64,000 bases of DNA from Ancylostoma caninum. Its lineage: Eukaryota; Nematoda; Chromadorea; Rhabditida; Ancylostomatidae. Location of the stretch: NCBI GenBank assembly GCA_037903475.1, contig JBAJFG010000384.1:1991001-2055000 (forward strand). The letters run 5' to 3'. Below are positions 11,891 through 23,870 of the stretch, piece by piece. The notes below the pieces were generated by a model. That model saw only the letters and a program-made list of their open reading frames with translations. It was not told the origin of the DNA and searched no databases. The number at the start of each line of letters is the position of its first letter. Position 1 is the first letter of the stretch. The translations under genes were made by a program, and so were the position numbers.

Positions 11891-12820
11891 GTTTTCCACT
11901 TCGAATCCTTGCGCCTGCGAAAAGAGCTTCGACATGACAACTGTGTTGACTTACGCCGCTTATGTCACTTCTGACGCTTTCGAAGTGATAACAGCAGGCA
12001 GTGCCATGGTGACATCGGATTCTTTCTCCTTGAATTGAGCACGATGCAAGAGCAGGCAACTGATTTCTTTCGGGGAAAATCACACGATCTTCTGCTCAGT
12101 CTCAGTCCTGGGGGCAGGATTACGTCGAGCTATCCATGTGAGTAGTGTGCTTGATGATTCGATGAGAACTCTTTACAAAACAGTCCTTCAGCTGACGTCG
12201 CAGCGTGACTGTGCTTCATCTCTTCTCAAGGGAATTCCTTAAGATTAGTATAGTAATGGTCAGCGTGATTCAGTGTTGTTTCTTTGCGGCCATATCACTT
12301 TATCATCACGCATCAGTAGCGCAAGCTGATGCAAAGATGGGAGCGTAGCGGTGTAAGCCTGGGATGGTTTCATTCATGAGTGTTTGAAACTGTTACCGAC
12401 CTCCAAATGTTTCATTCAGAGCATGAATGAAGCTGTTATAGGGCAGCGCTCTTGCATTAGCTAGCGCTAGGAATGCGTGAAGACATAGTGATTTGACCGG
12501 GAAGAAAACAACATTGAATCAGGATGACTATAGACTGCTCCGAATTCGTCTCTACCGCGTCGCTTGGTGGCAACAGAGCTCTACGTAGAGCACCTTGAAT
12601 TGAACAAAACAAAAACGGCAGCGAGAGCGAGCAGCCTGGGATCTAGCAACATTTTTTTCTGAAAATTGAGCCCAACGCAGACTGCTGCCTGGAGGCATCA
12701 CCTGCCCAAATTTCCAACTTCTTGTTGGACTGCTCAGTGTGGGGAACATCTCTAGCATATCACAAATGCGCGGAGAACTGTGCAAGCTGAACCACGAAAA
12801 CCTCAATGGATGTTGCGCAT

Positions 12821-12985
12821 ACATACAGAGAACTCCAAACGGACGCAGTCGAGAGTCAGGACCGCGGCGCGGCTCTCTTGGGAAGAGTCACGGGAGCTCA
12901 GCATAGTGTGCGCCTGCGTCTCTGCCCATGAGAGCCGCGCCGCGATCTCGGCTCTTGTCTGCGTACGTTTGGAGTTTCCTATATA
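12821..12985. repeat. GC-rich palindromic element, copy A
   Basis: About 165 bases able to fold back on itself. The ends read GAACTCCAAACG and, inverted, CGTTTGGAGTTTCC. The inner arms contain GCGGCGCGGCTCTC and its complement, around an asymmetric core with GGGAGCTCAGCATAGTGTGC. Related copies lie at 31,968 and 60,460. It is too short to encode a protein and looks like a foldback or MITE-type element. Confidence 0.8.
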
Positions 12986-13035
12986 TAAGTGGTCTGGCAG
13001 TGAAAAGAGAGTTGCAGGGGCACTCCTGTGAAGCA

Positions 13036-13160
13036 TGATTAGGCTTAGGCTTAGCTTAGGCTTAAGCTAGTGCTTTTACTTAGGCTTACAAGGTGAAGCC
13101 TATTACCTTTTGTAGGGTGGCCCCTCCCCCCCCCCAACTCCCTTTTCGCCGGTCTGGCCT
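13036..13160 (+). repeat. degenerate interstitial TTAGGC block, copy 2
   Basis: GATTAGGCTTAGGCTTAGC and further TTAGGC/TTAAGC variants, followed by the same kind of flank as copy 1 (GTGAAGCCTATTACCTTTTG, then CCCTTTTCGCC) and a run of ten or more C. Confidence 0.7.
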
Positions 13161-13843
13161 TCAGTAGGGTAGAACAAAATTTTGAAAGAGAACGGTACCA
13201 TGAACTGAACATGTCAACTGACAATGAGATCATTGAACCACCATATGTTCCATTACACATGCAACTCCCGGAGAAAATGTTTTTTGCTTCAATTCGGCAA
13301 AGTTTTGAGCTTGCTCCCATGATCCATGAAGCTAATTCAGCTAGGATGAGCACTTTCCAAAAATATGTGTTAACATTTGTCCTAAGTAAAGCTGAGATAA
13401 ATCCTCGCTAACTTTTTCTTCTATAAGGCCGTACAAAGCTGCGATGCTTCAAGAAGCTCCCATGGATGCCTTTTGAAAAGTGATGCGCGCTATTGCACAA
13501 TGTCTGCAATAGTGCGTCGACTTTGGCCGTTTGCCAAGCGTTGTGAGCCCGTCGTTATTTTTTCCTTTCTCACTTTTTTCTTGCTTCCTTGCCATGAGCA
13601 GCGTATTTCTCGATCCATTACGGGATCGATTGTTATTGATTCCCGCGTGTACGGTCCCTCTGTCTCTTGTCGTCACACTCACAGTATGTGGATGTTTGTT
13701 GCGTCGTCCTGTCTCTTATTTCCGGCAGATTTTCATCTCCTCTGTGTAGCTATGTATATTTAAGGTTTTTATTTGGTCGGTGTTTTATGGCTCTCTGACT
13801 TCGTCGTTTGCATAGTTTATTTCGTTTCTAACTGCGTTTGATC

Positions 13844-13849
13844 TATCAG
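13844..13849 (+). promoter_or_regulatory. possible spliced-leader acceptor before SPT6 ATG
   Basis: TATCAG, after a T-rich stretch, ends 7 bases before the SPT6 ATG at 13,857. This matches the position and form of nematode trans-splice acceptors. It could equally be an ordinary acceptor for an upstream non-coding exon. Confidence 0.3.
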
Positions 13850-13856
13850 CAGATCT

Positions 13857-16800
13857 ATGGATTTTATTGAACGACAGGCGGAGGAGTCAGAGGGAGAGGG
13901 GTCGTCTTCATCATCTTCATCAACAGAACAGGACCAGCCTAAAGCGAAAAAGAGGAAGTTGCAGAAGGAGAAGAAGAAGAAAAGCAAGCGCGTTGTTGAA
14001 AGCGAGTAGGTATTGTTAAGCTCACTTCCTCAACAGTCCTTTTACTTTTTTACTTCGTCATAGTCTTCTCTCTTTTTGTTATTAACGAGGATTCCTTTAA
14101 TAATCGGCTGTGATAGGTTGATATATTAGGTTGAGGAATTATAAATGTCCGCTGCATCCGTTTTCCTTTCTTTCCTTACTTCCCGCAGCATCAGTATTCT
14201 TGGTAGGGCATGTGGATTCATACGAAAAAGAACTTCATGGTGCTTCGGAAGACATGTGATCTGTTTAGTATTCTCCAATTTTTTATTTTTGAAAAATTAT
14301 TTTAGATTGGTAGCGCACCAACTCAAAGCGGACATAGTATGTGCGCGAGCCGCCATCGGCCGAATCTTTCTCTGCCGTGTAAAGAGTTGCCGCCTCTTCG
14401 GAACGAGTGTCAGATAATAGCAGAGTATGTCTTGAACATGCAGACAAAAAACCACACCTGCTCAGCGGCGGACAGCAGCCTATTCCGACACAAAAATCCG
14501 ACATTCACAAATGGAATGTGACACTTCGTTCACGGTGGAACATGAAAGGAACGCTCCATTTACGGATGGTGAATCCTGGTCCATTGCTGATCTCTTCGCA
14601 CAATACTAGGACCGCCTGGACCAAGATCTCCATCGTCATGGTATTAAAACGGCGGCTACAGAACTTATCCACGATATGGTCAGAACGAGACATCGCGAAA
14701 ATGATCCTGTACAAGACCACAAAATATGGGTGGGAAGCCTTCCCTCATCCGCCTCCTAGTTCAGTATTGGTACTATCAGGCTAACACTTGTTTCAGCCGG
14801 TGCAGCGTTCACTGGTGGAGAAACACTTTAGAAGCTGTGGTGTAGCCAAGATTTGGGTGGGTCGCTACTGCGTCTCGAAGTGCTGCGGTTTTTTTTTCAC
14901 AGAGAGCCTTCGTACGTTATACGGAGGAATTAGAAGAGTCACTTATCAACTTGGGAAATACCACTTGAATGCAGCTTTTGTAGTATTGTTGCTGTGGTAA
15001 TTTTTATTTGAAGGTCGAACGGACATTTATAATTCCTCAACCTAATATAGACTTGTCAGAGTGTGAAGGTATTAGTACTAATGGAAATAACCATTACTGT
15101 ATTTCAAGTGATGAGGACGAAGAGGAAGACGATGATGAACAAGGCGCAGAAGAAATGAAGGGGTTTATCGCTGATGAAGAGGAAGAGGAGGTCCGATTTT
15201 TTCAATTTCATTGGCTTGCATCCGGTTAACACCAGTTTCCAGGAAGATGCTGATGATGACAAGTCAGAAAAGTCAGAAAAACTCGAAGACGAAGAGGACG
15301 AATTGGATGATGATGATATCGATTTGATACAAGTAAGACACTATGAACCACTAGTATGCAAATAAAGCAGTTGCATTTATAGGAAAACCTTGGAAATCGC
15401 AAGGAGAAAAAACAGCGTATAATTCAACCAGAAGATTCGGATGAAGACGTAGATGACCGGACAGCCATCCAAAAGAAACTCTTTGGAGAGGTATTTCTTT
15501 GTGTTTGCAGTCATCAGGAAAACCATATCCGGTTGAGCATTTTAGGGAGATGATGGAGAAGGTCCTTCTAGTCCTCGAGAAAGAGACCTTAGTGGAGAGG
15601 AATCTGATAGGGAGCGGTACTCAGATTCGGAACAAAGCGGTTGGTGAAATTTATGTTTTGTGGTTGTGTGATGGTGACCTAGTCCGTACTTCGATCATGC
15701 TTATAACTAGAGTGTAGTTATCGGTGAACAATTCCCATCTTCCTTTTATGTAAAATTTGTGTGATTTTGGGAGTGTACTGGTGCAAAACAAGATTAGATT
15801 GCATGTTATTCGTGCTCTCCAACATGAACATCAATGGTTTATATTGCAAATCTAATTTTAGAAGATAATTTCATTGTAAACGAGGACGGTGGCCGACACA
15901 CGCATCGACATCATAGAAGAAGGGATGGGAACATGCCCGAAGGGTGAATTGGCCTCTTCTGACTTAAAGGCTTGGTGAACGTATATGGAATTGCCATGCA
16001 GCATGCTTGGCTCTCTCAGAACTATATAATAGCGTAGTTTTAGTGCGTTGGATGAAGCACGTGACGTTTTCGGCGTCGAAGACTTCAATTTCGACGAGTT
16101 TTACGACGAAGATGAAGAGCCTGTTGACGAGGACGATGAGGATCAAGAAGATCTCATGGACGATGAGGGTGAAGGCGAAGCAAGGGTTGGTAACACATGT
16201 CTGTTTCGTTATGCTTGATACCACTGCAGTCTGTCTAGGTACGACGTGTTCGGGCAAAGGAGAAAACCAGCACCCTTTTGGATGCTATGGAGCCGTCAGA
16301 ACTCGAGAGAGGATTCATGGCTCCCGCCGACAAGAAGATCCAGCTCGAAGACAAACCTGAGAGGCATGTTTCACTTTTTCATGCCCACTTTTTAATTTCA
16401 TTCGTTGATTCATTAATTTGTTCAGATTCCAACTCCGAAAATCACCCGTTACTGAAGCTGACGATCTCGAGTTAGAGCTCGAGTCCAAATGGATTTATTA
16501 TCATGCGTTCTGCGCCGCATCCATTTCGACTCAGGTATTGTGTTTATTTCTTTTTTTCCTGGACTTATCTTAGAATCTGAAGTTTACTGCTAGTAACATT
16601 ATGCAAAAATGCATCTCGTTGTATGCTTTTAGAAATCGAATTATTTGGCTTACGTGAGCAATTATCAAGGAGATGATCGGACGCAAGGTGAAGACGAAGC
16701 AAGAGAAACCATCAAAGAAGCATTGAAATTTATGCGCAACCATCTGTTCGAGGTACTCCACTACTTTTCTTTAGTGCAACTGTTGGCTATATTCCGACTA

Positions 16801-19800
16801 TCTTCTACTAAACTTATGATAAATTCTACGTTTAAGGTGCCTTTCATTGCTTTCTATCGTAAGGAATTGGTAAGCAGTGTGCTGCCAATCAACGACCTTT
16901 GGAAAGTATATGAATGGGACGAGAAATGGTGCCACTTGCAGAACAGGAAAAAGAAGGTTTGTGTTTTTTTTTTTCAAAGAGAACGGTTAGAGTTCTCCAC
17001 CTATTTTTGTTTAATTCTGTCATTTCAGTTGGTTGAATTAATGAAACGGATGCAGTACTATCAGACAGAGTCGTTGCAAAACTATCGCCGTGTAATCTCA
17101 GACGTTGATATCATAGAGTGATTTCTTTTCTTGTTGTTCCTGTCTGATTGCTGTGTTACTACTCCTTAGCAAATGTTAATGTGAGAATTGCAGGGTTCAA
17201 AATGCCGATTCCATAGACGCTGTGAGTGATTTGTCAGCACAGTTCCATCTGTATTATGGATCAGAAGTGAACCGAATGCTGGATTGGGAAGCTGCGCAGA
17301 AGGTACTGTAGATTCTATCTGAAGACCTCTCATCTGTTGACTACATGGAGCACATTGTAGGATATTGATGAAGGAGGTGATGGAACCAATGTCCATGGGA
17401 CGAGATTCAGGCAAAGTACGCGTAACGATCGATATCAGGTGAGTTGTAGACTGTTTTAAAGTTGCTCATTTTGCACCTAGCCCATTTTTGACTATTCAGT
17501 TTTGTCCCATGAAGGTGGAAAATTCCACAGCACACCGAGGTTTCGTATAGTATAATAGTACTTGTTATTTTCCCTCAGAAATTAACAGTTTTATAGGTAG
17601 AAGATAAAAAAAATGAGGGACTAGGTCAGATTCATGGGATCGTGTTGCTATGGTCTAGAAAATGGTTATGACGTCTTATTTTTCAAGACCTGATTTCGTA
17701 ATTTATGGATTATCCAGAGTCTTCGTTAATGTTCACGAATTTGTGCTCTTTCTATGCATGTTCCGGGAATTGTTAGCGAAAAATGAGTGGAAGTGTAATT
17801 TAGTTGTGCGTCGACAATGGTATTGGAGAAATGGTGGCGAGGTTCGGTATCACAGCACGTCAACTCGCTGAAAACTTAGATTGGAAGAAGCACGATGTTG
17901 AACAGGATCCGGTTCGTCAAAACTATAGGATTTTCAGAGCGCACAATCCAATTTTCCCTTCCAAATGTTAACTCAAAAGTGTCCCTTCTGTTTCTCGCAG
18001 ATTGTCTTGTATTCATTCCTGTGATTTTAAGAATAGTTCAGTACATGCTCTTTTCCTACACCTCCCCCCCCCCTTCTCTCAATGGTAGCACGTTGGAGCT
18101 TTTCAGGTCGCTCCAAAAGTGGCTGCTGCTGACTACACAAGTTCTTCATTCCCTACTCCAGAAGCTGTGATAGCTGGTGCTATCTATATGATGGCGAGAG
18201 AACTTAGCCGAGAGCCAGCGGTGAGCCCTAACTAATTCATAATGTTTTGGTGTTTATAGTCTTTATTTTCCGCTTATTTCATTGCTTCATCCAAATTTAA
18301 GGCGCGCGAACGAATTCGCCAAGTATATCGAGAGAATGCAAAACTGTACGTGCGGCCAACTCAAAAGGGGCGCGAACATTTGGATGAGACAAGTCCAGTT
18401 TGGAGTAGAAGGTGACACGTTGAGACTTCGCTCGATCATGAATATATTCCCACTTTTACATGGTCCACTCACTCTATAGTGCATTGTTCCAGATACGTAA
18501 GAGGAAAGCCGGTATCTCTCCTCGAGGAAGAAGAGTTTTTATACTACCATCAGGCTAAAAAAGCTGAACATCTCGATGTGAAATTCGTCTTTGAAAAGGA
18601 AGCAGATAACGACGTTGTGCTACGAGTCCTGTCAGATGCTCTCCTTAGTGAACAGCCATATCGAGTGGTAAGCTGTTCAAATTAGTAGCTGTGGTTTTTG
18701 TTTGCGGAATGAGCATAGTTGTTTTAGGATGAATACTCAGAGGTAGTGGAAGAATGGAACTCTATACGTGAAAAAGCCACCAGAATGGCTATTGACGAGA
18801 TGCTTCTCCCATTCCTGGAAGGCGAAATGGAACAGAAATTGTTAGACGAGGCCAAACAGAGTGTTATATATGTCAGTTCTTTTTACTTTGGAGTTGTACT
18901 CTCTGTACTTTTTCTGTACCTCTGCTACGTGCTTCTGACTGATATTTATGTTGTAGAAATGTGGGAGAGCTATGTACTCAAGACTAGAACCCGCGGCTTT
19001 TCACCCTTCCGAAGAGCAACTAGAAGATGAGGATGATGACGTTACACGTCAGGTGAGCCGATTTTCTCTCATGTTTTAATTTTTTTCAATTTGTAAGTGT
19101 TCAGGGAGAAGTACGTGTCATGGCGATTGCCTATTCACCTGATATGGACGAAGCATCTTTCGGAGTACTAGTAGATCAGGACGGAGCTGTCATAGACTAC
19201 TGTCGGATGGTTCATTTCTTGAAACGCACTGGTGGATATGGGCCGCAAGGACAACTGAAGGTATCGTCCGTATCCATAGCACATCTTTGTTGTGTATTAA
19301 AAAAAAAGTATGCTCGCTATGATATGAATCTCTTCAGTCGGAATCAATGAACTTCTTCAAGAAATTCGTAGAACGTCGACGTCCCCATGTGATAGGTTTA
19401 TGTGGAGAGAATCTGGACGCTATTCGTCTGCGAAGGGACGTGGAGGAGTGCTTGAGCAACATGGTATCAGAGGGGGAACTTTCACGAGCGCCCCCGGTTT
19501 ACATCATGGACAATGAAGCAGCAAAAGTCTACATGCTGTCGAAAAGTGCTATGGTGAGCGTTGGATATCAAGGGGTTTCACGTGCTTTATCTGCTTTTCA
19601 CATATTTGATTTTAAAAATAACCTCGGCAACTAGTGAGCTAGTATACGCGCTGGGTCTTTCAGTACGCTTTCTCATCACAGGAACTAGGCAGCTCAGTGA
19701 CACCCGCGCCTTTATTCGCGTGTTCGGAGTGCCTGGTGATTTTTCTAAGTGGTGCGCGATTGCCAGGAGGCTACGAGATGACTTTAACTGTGTTTCCAAT

Positions 19801-22800
19801 TTCATTCTGGCTTTGAAAGCTAAGTGCATTATTTCAGTCTGAGCATTCCGGCTACCCTCCAACACTATTACAAGCTATATCCCTTGCCAGACTTCTGCTT
19901 GATCCTTTGTGGGAGTACGCTCATTTGTGGAATGCCGATGAAGACATATTCTGCCTCGGATTTCATCCCCTTCAAAGTGAAATTAGCAAGGTAGGAGCTT
20001 TCTAACTTCCTCTTGTCCCTAGTGTACTCCCACCGTTTTAGGAAGAACTCAGTAACGTGTTGGCTCGTGAGCTTATTAATCGTGTTAATGAAGTTGGCGT
20101 GGATGTCAACAGGTATAAAGCGTGCTGCCCCATTGTGCGCCATGCAATAATTGTTTCTTTATTCAGGTGTTTGGAGCACCCACACACGGCTAACCTTCTG
20201 CAGTTTGTCTGCGGTCTTGGACCGCGCAAAGCTACCCATCTTCTCAAGATGCTGAAGCAGCACGATCACTTGCTCGAGAGTAGGACAAAACTCGTCACTC
20301 TCTGTCGCATGGGGCCAAAGGTTTTCATGAACTGTGCTGGATTCATCAAAATCGACACTACCCGGGTATCTTTTAGAGTTCTAGAGCCTCAAAATCTCTC
20401 ATTAATAGCTTGTCCATACTAATGTCCTACTTCTGTTTATCGACATATGAAATTATTGAAAAACAGGTTGCTGAAAAGACGGATGCTTACGTTGAAGTCC
20501 TTGACGGATCTCGTGTTCATCCAGAAACGTATGAGTGGGCTCGCAAAATGGCGGTTGACGCTTTGGAGGTGTGTTACTTTTTCAATTTCTGGGTAATAAG
20601 CTGATTTCTGACTGTACATTTTCCAATGCTCCTTGTGATGTGTTCGCAGGTGGATGACTCAGCAGATCCGACGACAGCACTAGAAGAAATCCTTCAAGCT
20701 CCCGATCGGCTAAAAGATCTCGATCTGGACGCTTTCGCTGAAGAGCTGAAAAGACAGGTGAGGACTTCATCGTAGTGAATTGGGATGTTTTTTTTCATTA
20801 AGGTATTCAAATTTTTACAAGGTGTCCTTTATCTGCGCCCATAATATTAGCCCTCCCTCTTACCTTGTGGACATGGATCTCGACAAGTTCTATGATTTTT
20901 TTGCTTTTATGTTGTTTCGTAACTTAATTTGATTCGACCAATAGTAGCGAAGGACATCTGAAGCGCTGGAATTTTCTCTGTTTTCCCTGTTGAATGCAGT
21001 TATTCAAGGGGTTTGGCGAGAAGAAGGCGACTCTCTACGATATTTCGGCTGAGCTCAACCATCGGTACAAGGATCAAAGAAGACCATTCATTCCACTAAG
21101 CGACCAGGTTTGTGTAGTGCTTTTTCTCTCTAGAGGTATTTATAAAACGAATTTGTTCCAGGAATTATTTACGCTGTTGACGAAGGAGTCAAAGACCTCT
21201 CTAGTGGAGGAGAAACGGGTCTGTGGTGTTGTTACGGGAGTGCAGTTCAAAAAGATCCCAGAAGACCAGCGTCAGGCCTACATCTCCGGACAAGAACACA
21301 TGGTGAGTATCGGAACTCCTAGTACGATTGCTGGGATGGCCCGAGATACGCGCTTCCTTCCCTGCTTCAAAGCTGTGGAATTATTCTTTTTAGCAACGTA
21401 TACAAGAGTCCGAATACTGGGAATGTTCGTTCTGCCGAATGCCTATTATTTCCAATAAGCTGTACGAACATTTGCAAATCAGGGTAGGTTTTTTTGCAGA
21501 AAAAATGTTGCTTTTTATGTCATATTATACCTTTTCGTCGTGTTCAGGATTCTCGGAAAGGTGGTTGTCCTGGAATTCCTGTTGGTATACGCGTAAGGCT
21601 CGACAATGGTATAAGTGGATTCATTCCAAATAAAATGATTTCTGACAAACCTGAGTCATTCAAAAATCCACTGGAAAGAGTGAAGGTTTGTTTAGTCTAG
21701 TCTTCCTGTCTCTCTGAAGTGACATTTTGTACTTAGATGAATCAACCCATATATTGTCGCATCATCAAGTTGGAGCCTGAGAAGTTCTCCTGTCTCTTAT
21801 CTTGTCGTTCATCGGATCTCAACAAGGAGCCAGCAGCCAATCATGACCAGTACTGGGATCACGACGCTGAGAAGGAGGACTTGGAAAAAGACCGTGGAGC
21901 CAAAATGCAAAAAGTATGATGCCTTCTCCATAGTTTCCTGCTGGCGGTGATGATGAAGGCTCTGTTACAGGCAGAATGTAATTTCACTCATCGTCAAATC
22001 GTCCATCCCCAGTTCCATAACGTCAGTTATCGTGAAGCTCAGCGAATGCTTGGAAGCAAAGACACTGTCAGTTGTTTATCCTTTGCTCTCTTTTTTTTTT
22101 TACAAAGATACAGATATTAGACTGTTGAACTCCATTCGCTGAGCACGCCAGCGGCAGAAGTTGTTTTGGACGGAATGACTTTTGCATACTTAGATGAAGA
22201 AAAGGCTGTTTTTCTATCATTATGAATTGTTGTTGTGGATATTAACATTTCGAATTACTAAATTTTTTCTATCATGAAGTCGAGTCTCGACAAGCAATAG
22301 CCCGCAATCCACGACTTGTTCAACAACTTGTTCTCAGAATAATAATATTTTACGGCTGGCAGCTTTTCCCTAAGAAGCTCGCCAAGAATTTTATGCTGTG
22401 GATGGGTGTAAGATGTATGATGGCGTTAGTCGAATACTGCTAGTTTTCGTGAGCTGGTCCTTTTTTATTGTATTGACTTCAACGACAGTGAGTACTTCGC
22501 AATGTCAGGAGCAGCGAATACCACCATTTTAATGCTGACGACGATGTTTGTCAAGCCGTTTAGATCATGAGTTACTTTTCTTGACATGTTCTGGTGTTCT
22601 TTTTGATAATGACAGATTCTGTAGCACCGTGCTTATCATCACTCATGATTCCAAGCGCAAAGTTTGTTGTGCTGTAGTGCTGGGAACGGCTTTTTACATT
22701 CCAGGGAGATATTGTCATTCGGCCGTCAGCAAAATCTAACAATCGGTTGACGATTTCATGGAAGATAACTGACGGTGTTGTTGGAAACATCGATGTTGAG

Positions 22801-23561
22801 GAGCACGACAAGGACGATCCCTCCGAACTTGGTCGACGGCTCACTATTTTGTAAGTGCTTTGTTACATTATGTCCCACTGCCTCTGGTAAACTGTCGTCT
22901 CTCATAATATTGGATGATATTGAAGGGGAGAGGAATTCGACGATCTTGATGAAGCGATTGCTCGGTTTTTATACCCGATGGCAGATCTTTGCCGAGATGT
23001 CATGTCACATAAGGTATGTAAAATGTACACTCGAAAGCTTGACGAACAATGAAGGAAGGAAAATTCTGTACAACTTGCAGTATTATATGGACGGTACATT
23101 CTCTGAAGAGCGAGACAAAGTTGAGCAAAAGCTACGCGATGAGAAGAGGGCCTCTCCCTCTCGGATTCCGTGAGTGGACTACTTTGTTTTCCATCCTTCT
23201 TTCTATAAACAGCATTTTAGGTACACATTGACTGCATCTCGTACATATCCCGCTAAATTTGTTCTTTCATACTTAGCAAGAGTGAAGCCATGTCATGAGT
23301 ACATTTCTGGTGCGACTTTGTTTTTGGAATTTCTCTACTTTTTTCATTGCCACCTTACTGAGGCCGTTTCCTTTCCAGTGACCAGCGAAGGCCTCAAGTT
23401 CCGGCAGAAGTTCTTTCCTTCACTTGATCAACTACTTGCTTGGTTCAAAGTTCACTTCCGCGAACCACCTCCCGGACTTAACAGTGAGTTGACAGTGTAG
23501 TTACCATGCCTACAAGTTTGCAGAATCATATATTCTCTCTTCAGTGCAACATCGACGGTAA
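13857..23561 (+). CDS. emb-5: transcription elongation factor SPT6 (EMB-5 orthologue), 39 exons
   Basis: Histone chaperone that travels with RNA polymerase II. Exons: 13857-14005, 15109-15190, 15243-15332, 15383-15490, 15546-15639, 15862-15943, 16044-16185, 16239-16363, 16426-16534, 16633-16752, 16837-16956, 17029-17117, 17194-17302, 17361-17438, 17804-17911, 18107-18220, 18302-18411, 18493-18667, 18728-18871, 18957-19052, 19105-19260, 19338-19553, 19838-19990, 20042-20112, 20167-20365, 20467-20568, 20650-20757, 21000-21107, 21162-21302, 21394-21483, 21548-21685, 21737-21913, 21971-22066, 22705-22850, 22926-23013, 23081-23169, 23221-23309, 23379-23483, 23545-23561; sum 4533 nt, 1510 residues, near my recollection of EMB-5 length (about 1,520). 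Acidic N-terminus to ~residue 280; YqgF-like core from ~749 (RVMAIAYSP); helix-hairpin-helix near 955 ([16 protein letters not shown]); S1 domain near 1,200 ([18 protein letters not shown]); tandem SH2 from ~1,334 ([11 protein letters not shown]). Intron 8 uses a GC donor. The last exon encodes only five residues, so the tail is uncertain. Confidence 0.93.
14126..15045 (+). mobile_element. mariner element in SPT6 intron 1
   Basis: Terminal inverted repeats of about 28 bases (left end TTAGGTTGAGGAATTATAAA, right end its complement at 15,018-15,045) flanked by TA on both sides, the Tc1/mariner target duplication. The inside reads as broken mariner transposase on the plus strand: [18 protein letters not shown] corresponds to the usual PGQQPIPTPKPDIHPKKV block, then NTRTAWTKI (for DNARPHTAK) and [13 protein letters not shown] (for GWEVLPHPPYSPD). 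Stops and substitutions make it inactive, while the ends are still nearly identical. It makes up most of this 1.1-kb intron. Confidence 0.88.
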
Positions 23562-23699
23562 ATGTTGGCTAAAGATTCGCCTTTCTCCGAGGGACGGGGC
23601 CGCTTCTCTGCTGTGCTTGCTTGTTGTCATATTTCAGGTCGTATTCCTAGGGCGGTTCCGCGCTCTCGTGTCGTTCAAAAATCTCGGTTTACGGATATT

Positions 23700-23705
23700 A
23701 ATAAA
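23700..23705 (+). terminator. SPT6 polyadenylation signal
   Basis: AATAAA about 140 bases after the proposed SPT6 stop codon, in an AT-rich stretch. It is the natural 3' end signal for the plus-strand gene. Confidence 0.55.
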
Positions 23706-23771
23706 TTAATAACTTTCAATTTCTAACATGAGGTAGTTGTTATGATTTGCTGTTGTTTTCGTTGTCTATTA

Positions 23772-23777
23772 TTTATT
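23772..23777 (-). terminator. ABCG transporter polyadenylation signal
   Basis: TTTATT on the plus strand, which is AATAAA on the minus strand, 94 bases past the stop codon of the ABCG gene. It lies about 70 bases from the SPT6 signal, so the two genes end tail to tail with little space between transcripts. Confidence 0.55.
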
Positions 23778-23870
23778 GATGTTTGCAAAAAAAACCTTAT
23801 TGTTCTTTGAGAAGTTACTAGGATATAAGTTGGTTTCGGAAGATGTAAAGAGTGGATGAAGCAAATTTTA

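Larger units (their letters stand above)
10861..13843. other. intergenic region between divergent cyclase and SPT6 genes
   Basis: No gene supported. It holds two telomere-like repeat blocks and a palindromic element, listed separately. Remaining open frames are short and lack motifs. Confidence 0.5.

Noticed and set aside
14407..14784. 125-codon plus-strand frame as an SPT6 exon
   Set aside because: Reads as mariner transposase between TA-flanked inverted ends, and SPT6 joins across it in phase.
22067..22704. Extra SPT6 exon in the 638-base intron
   Set aside because: Exon 33 (ending at 22,066) and exon 34 (from 22,705) join in phase 0 at the start of the SH2 block, GDIVIRPS; nothing SPT6-like lies between.
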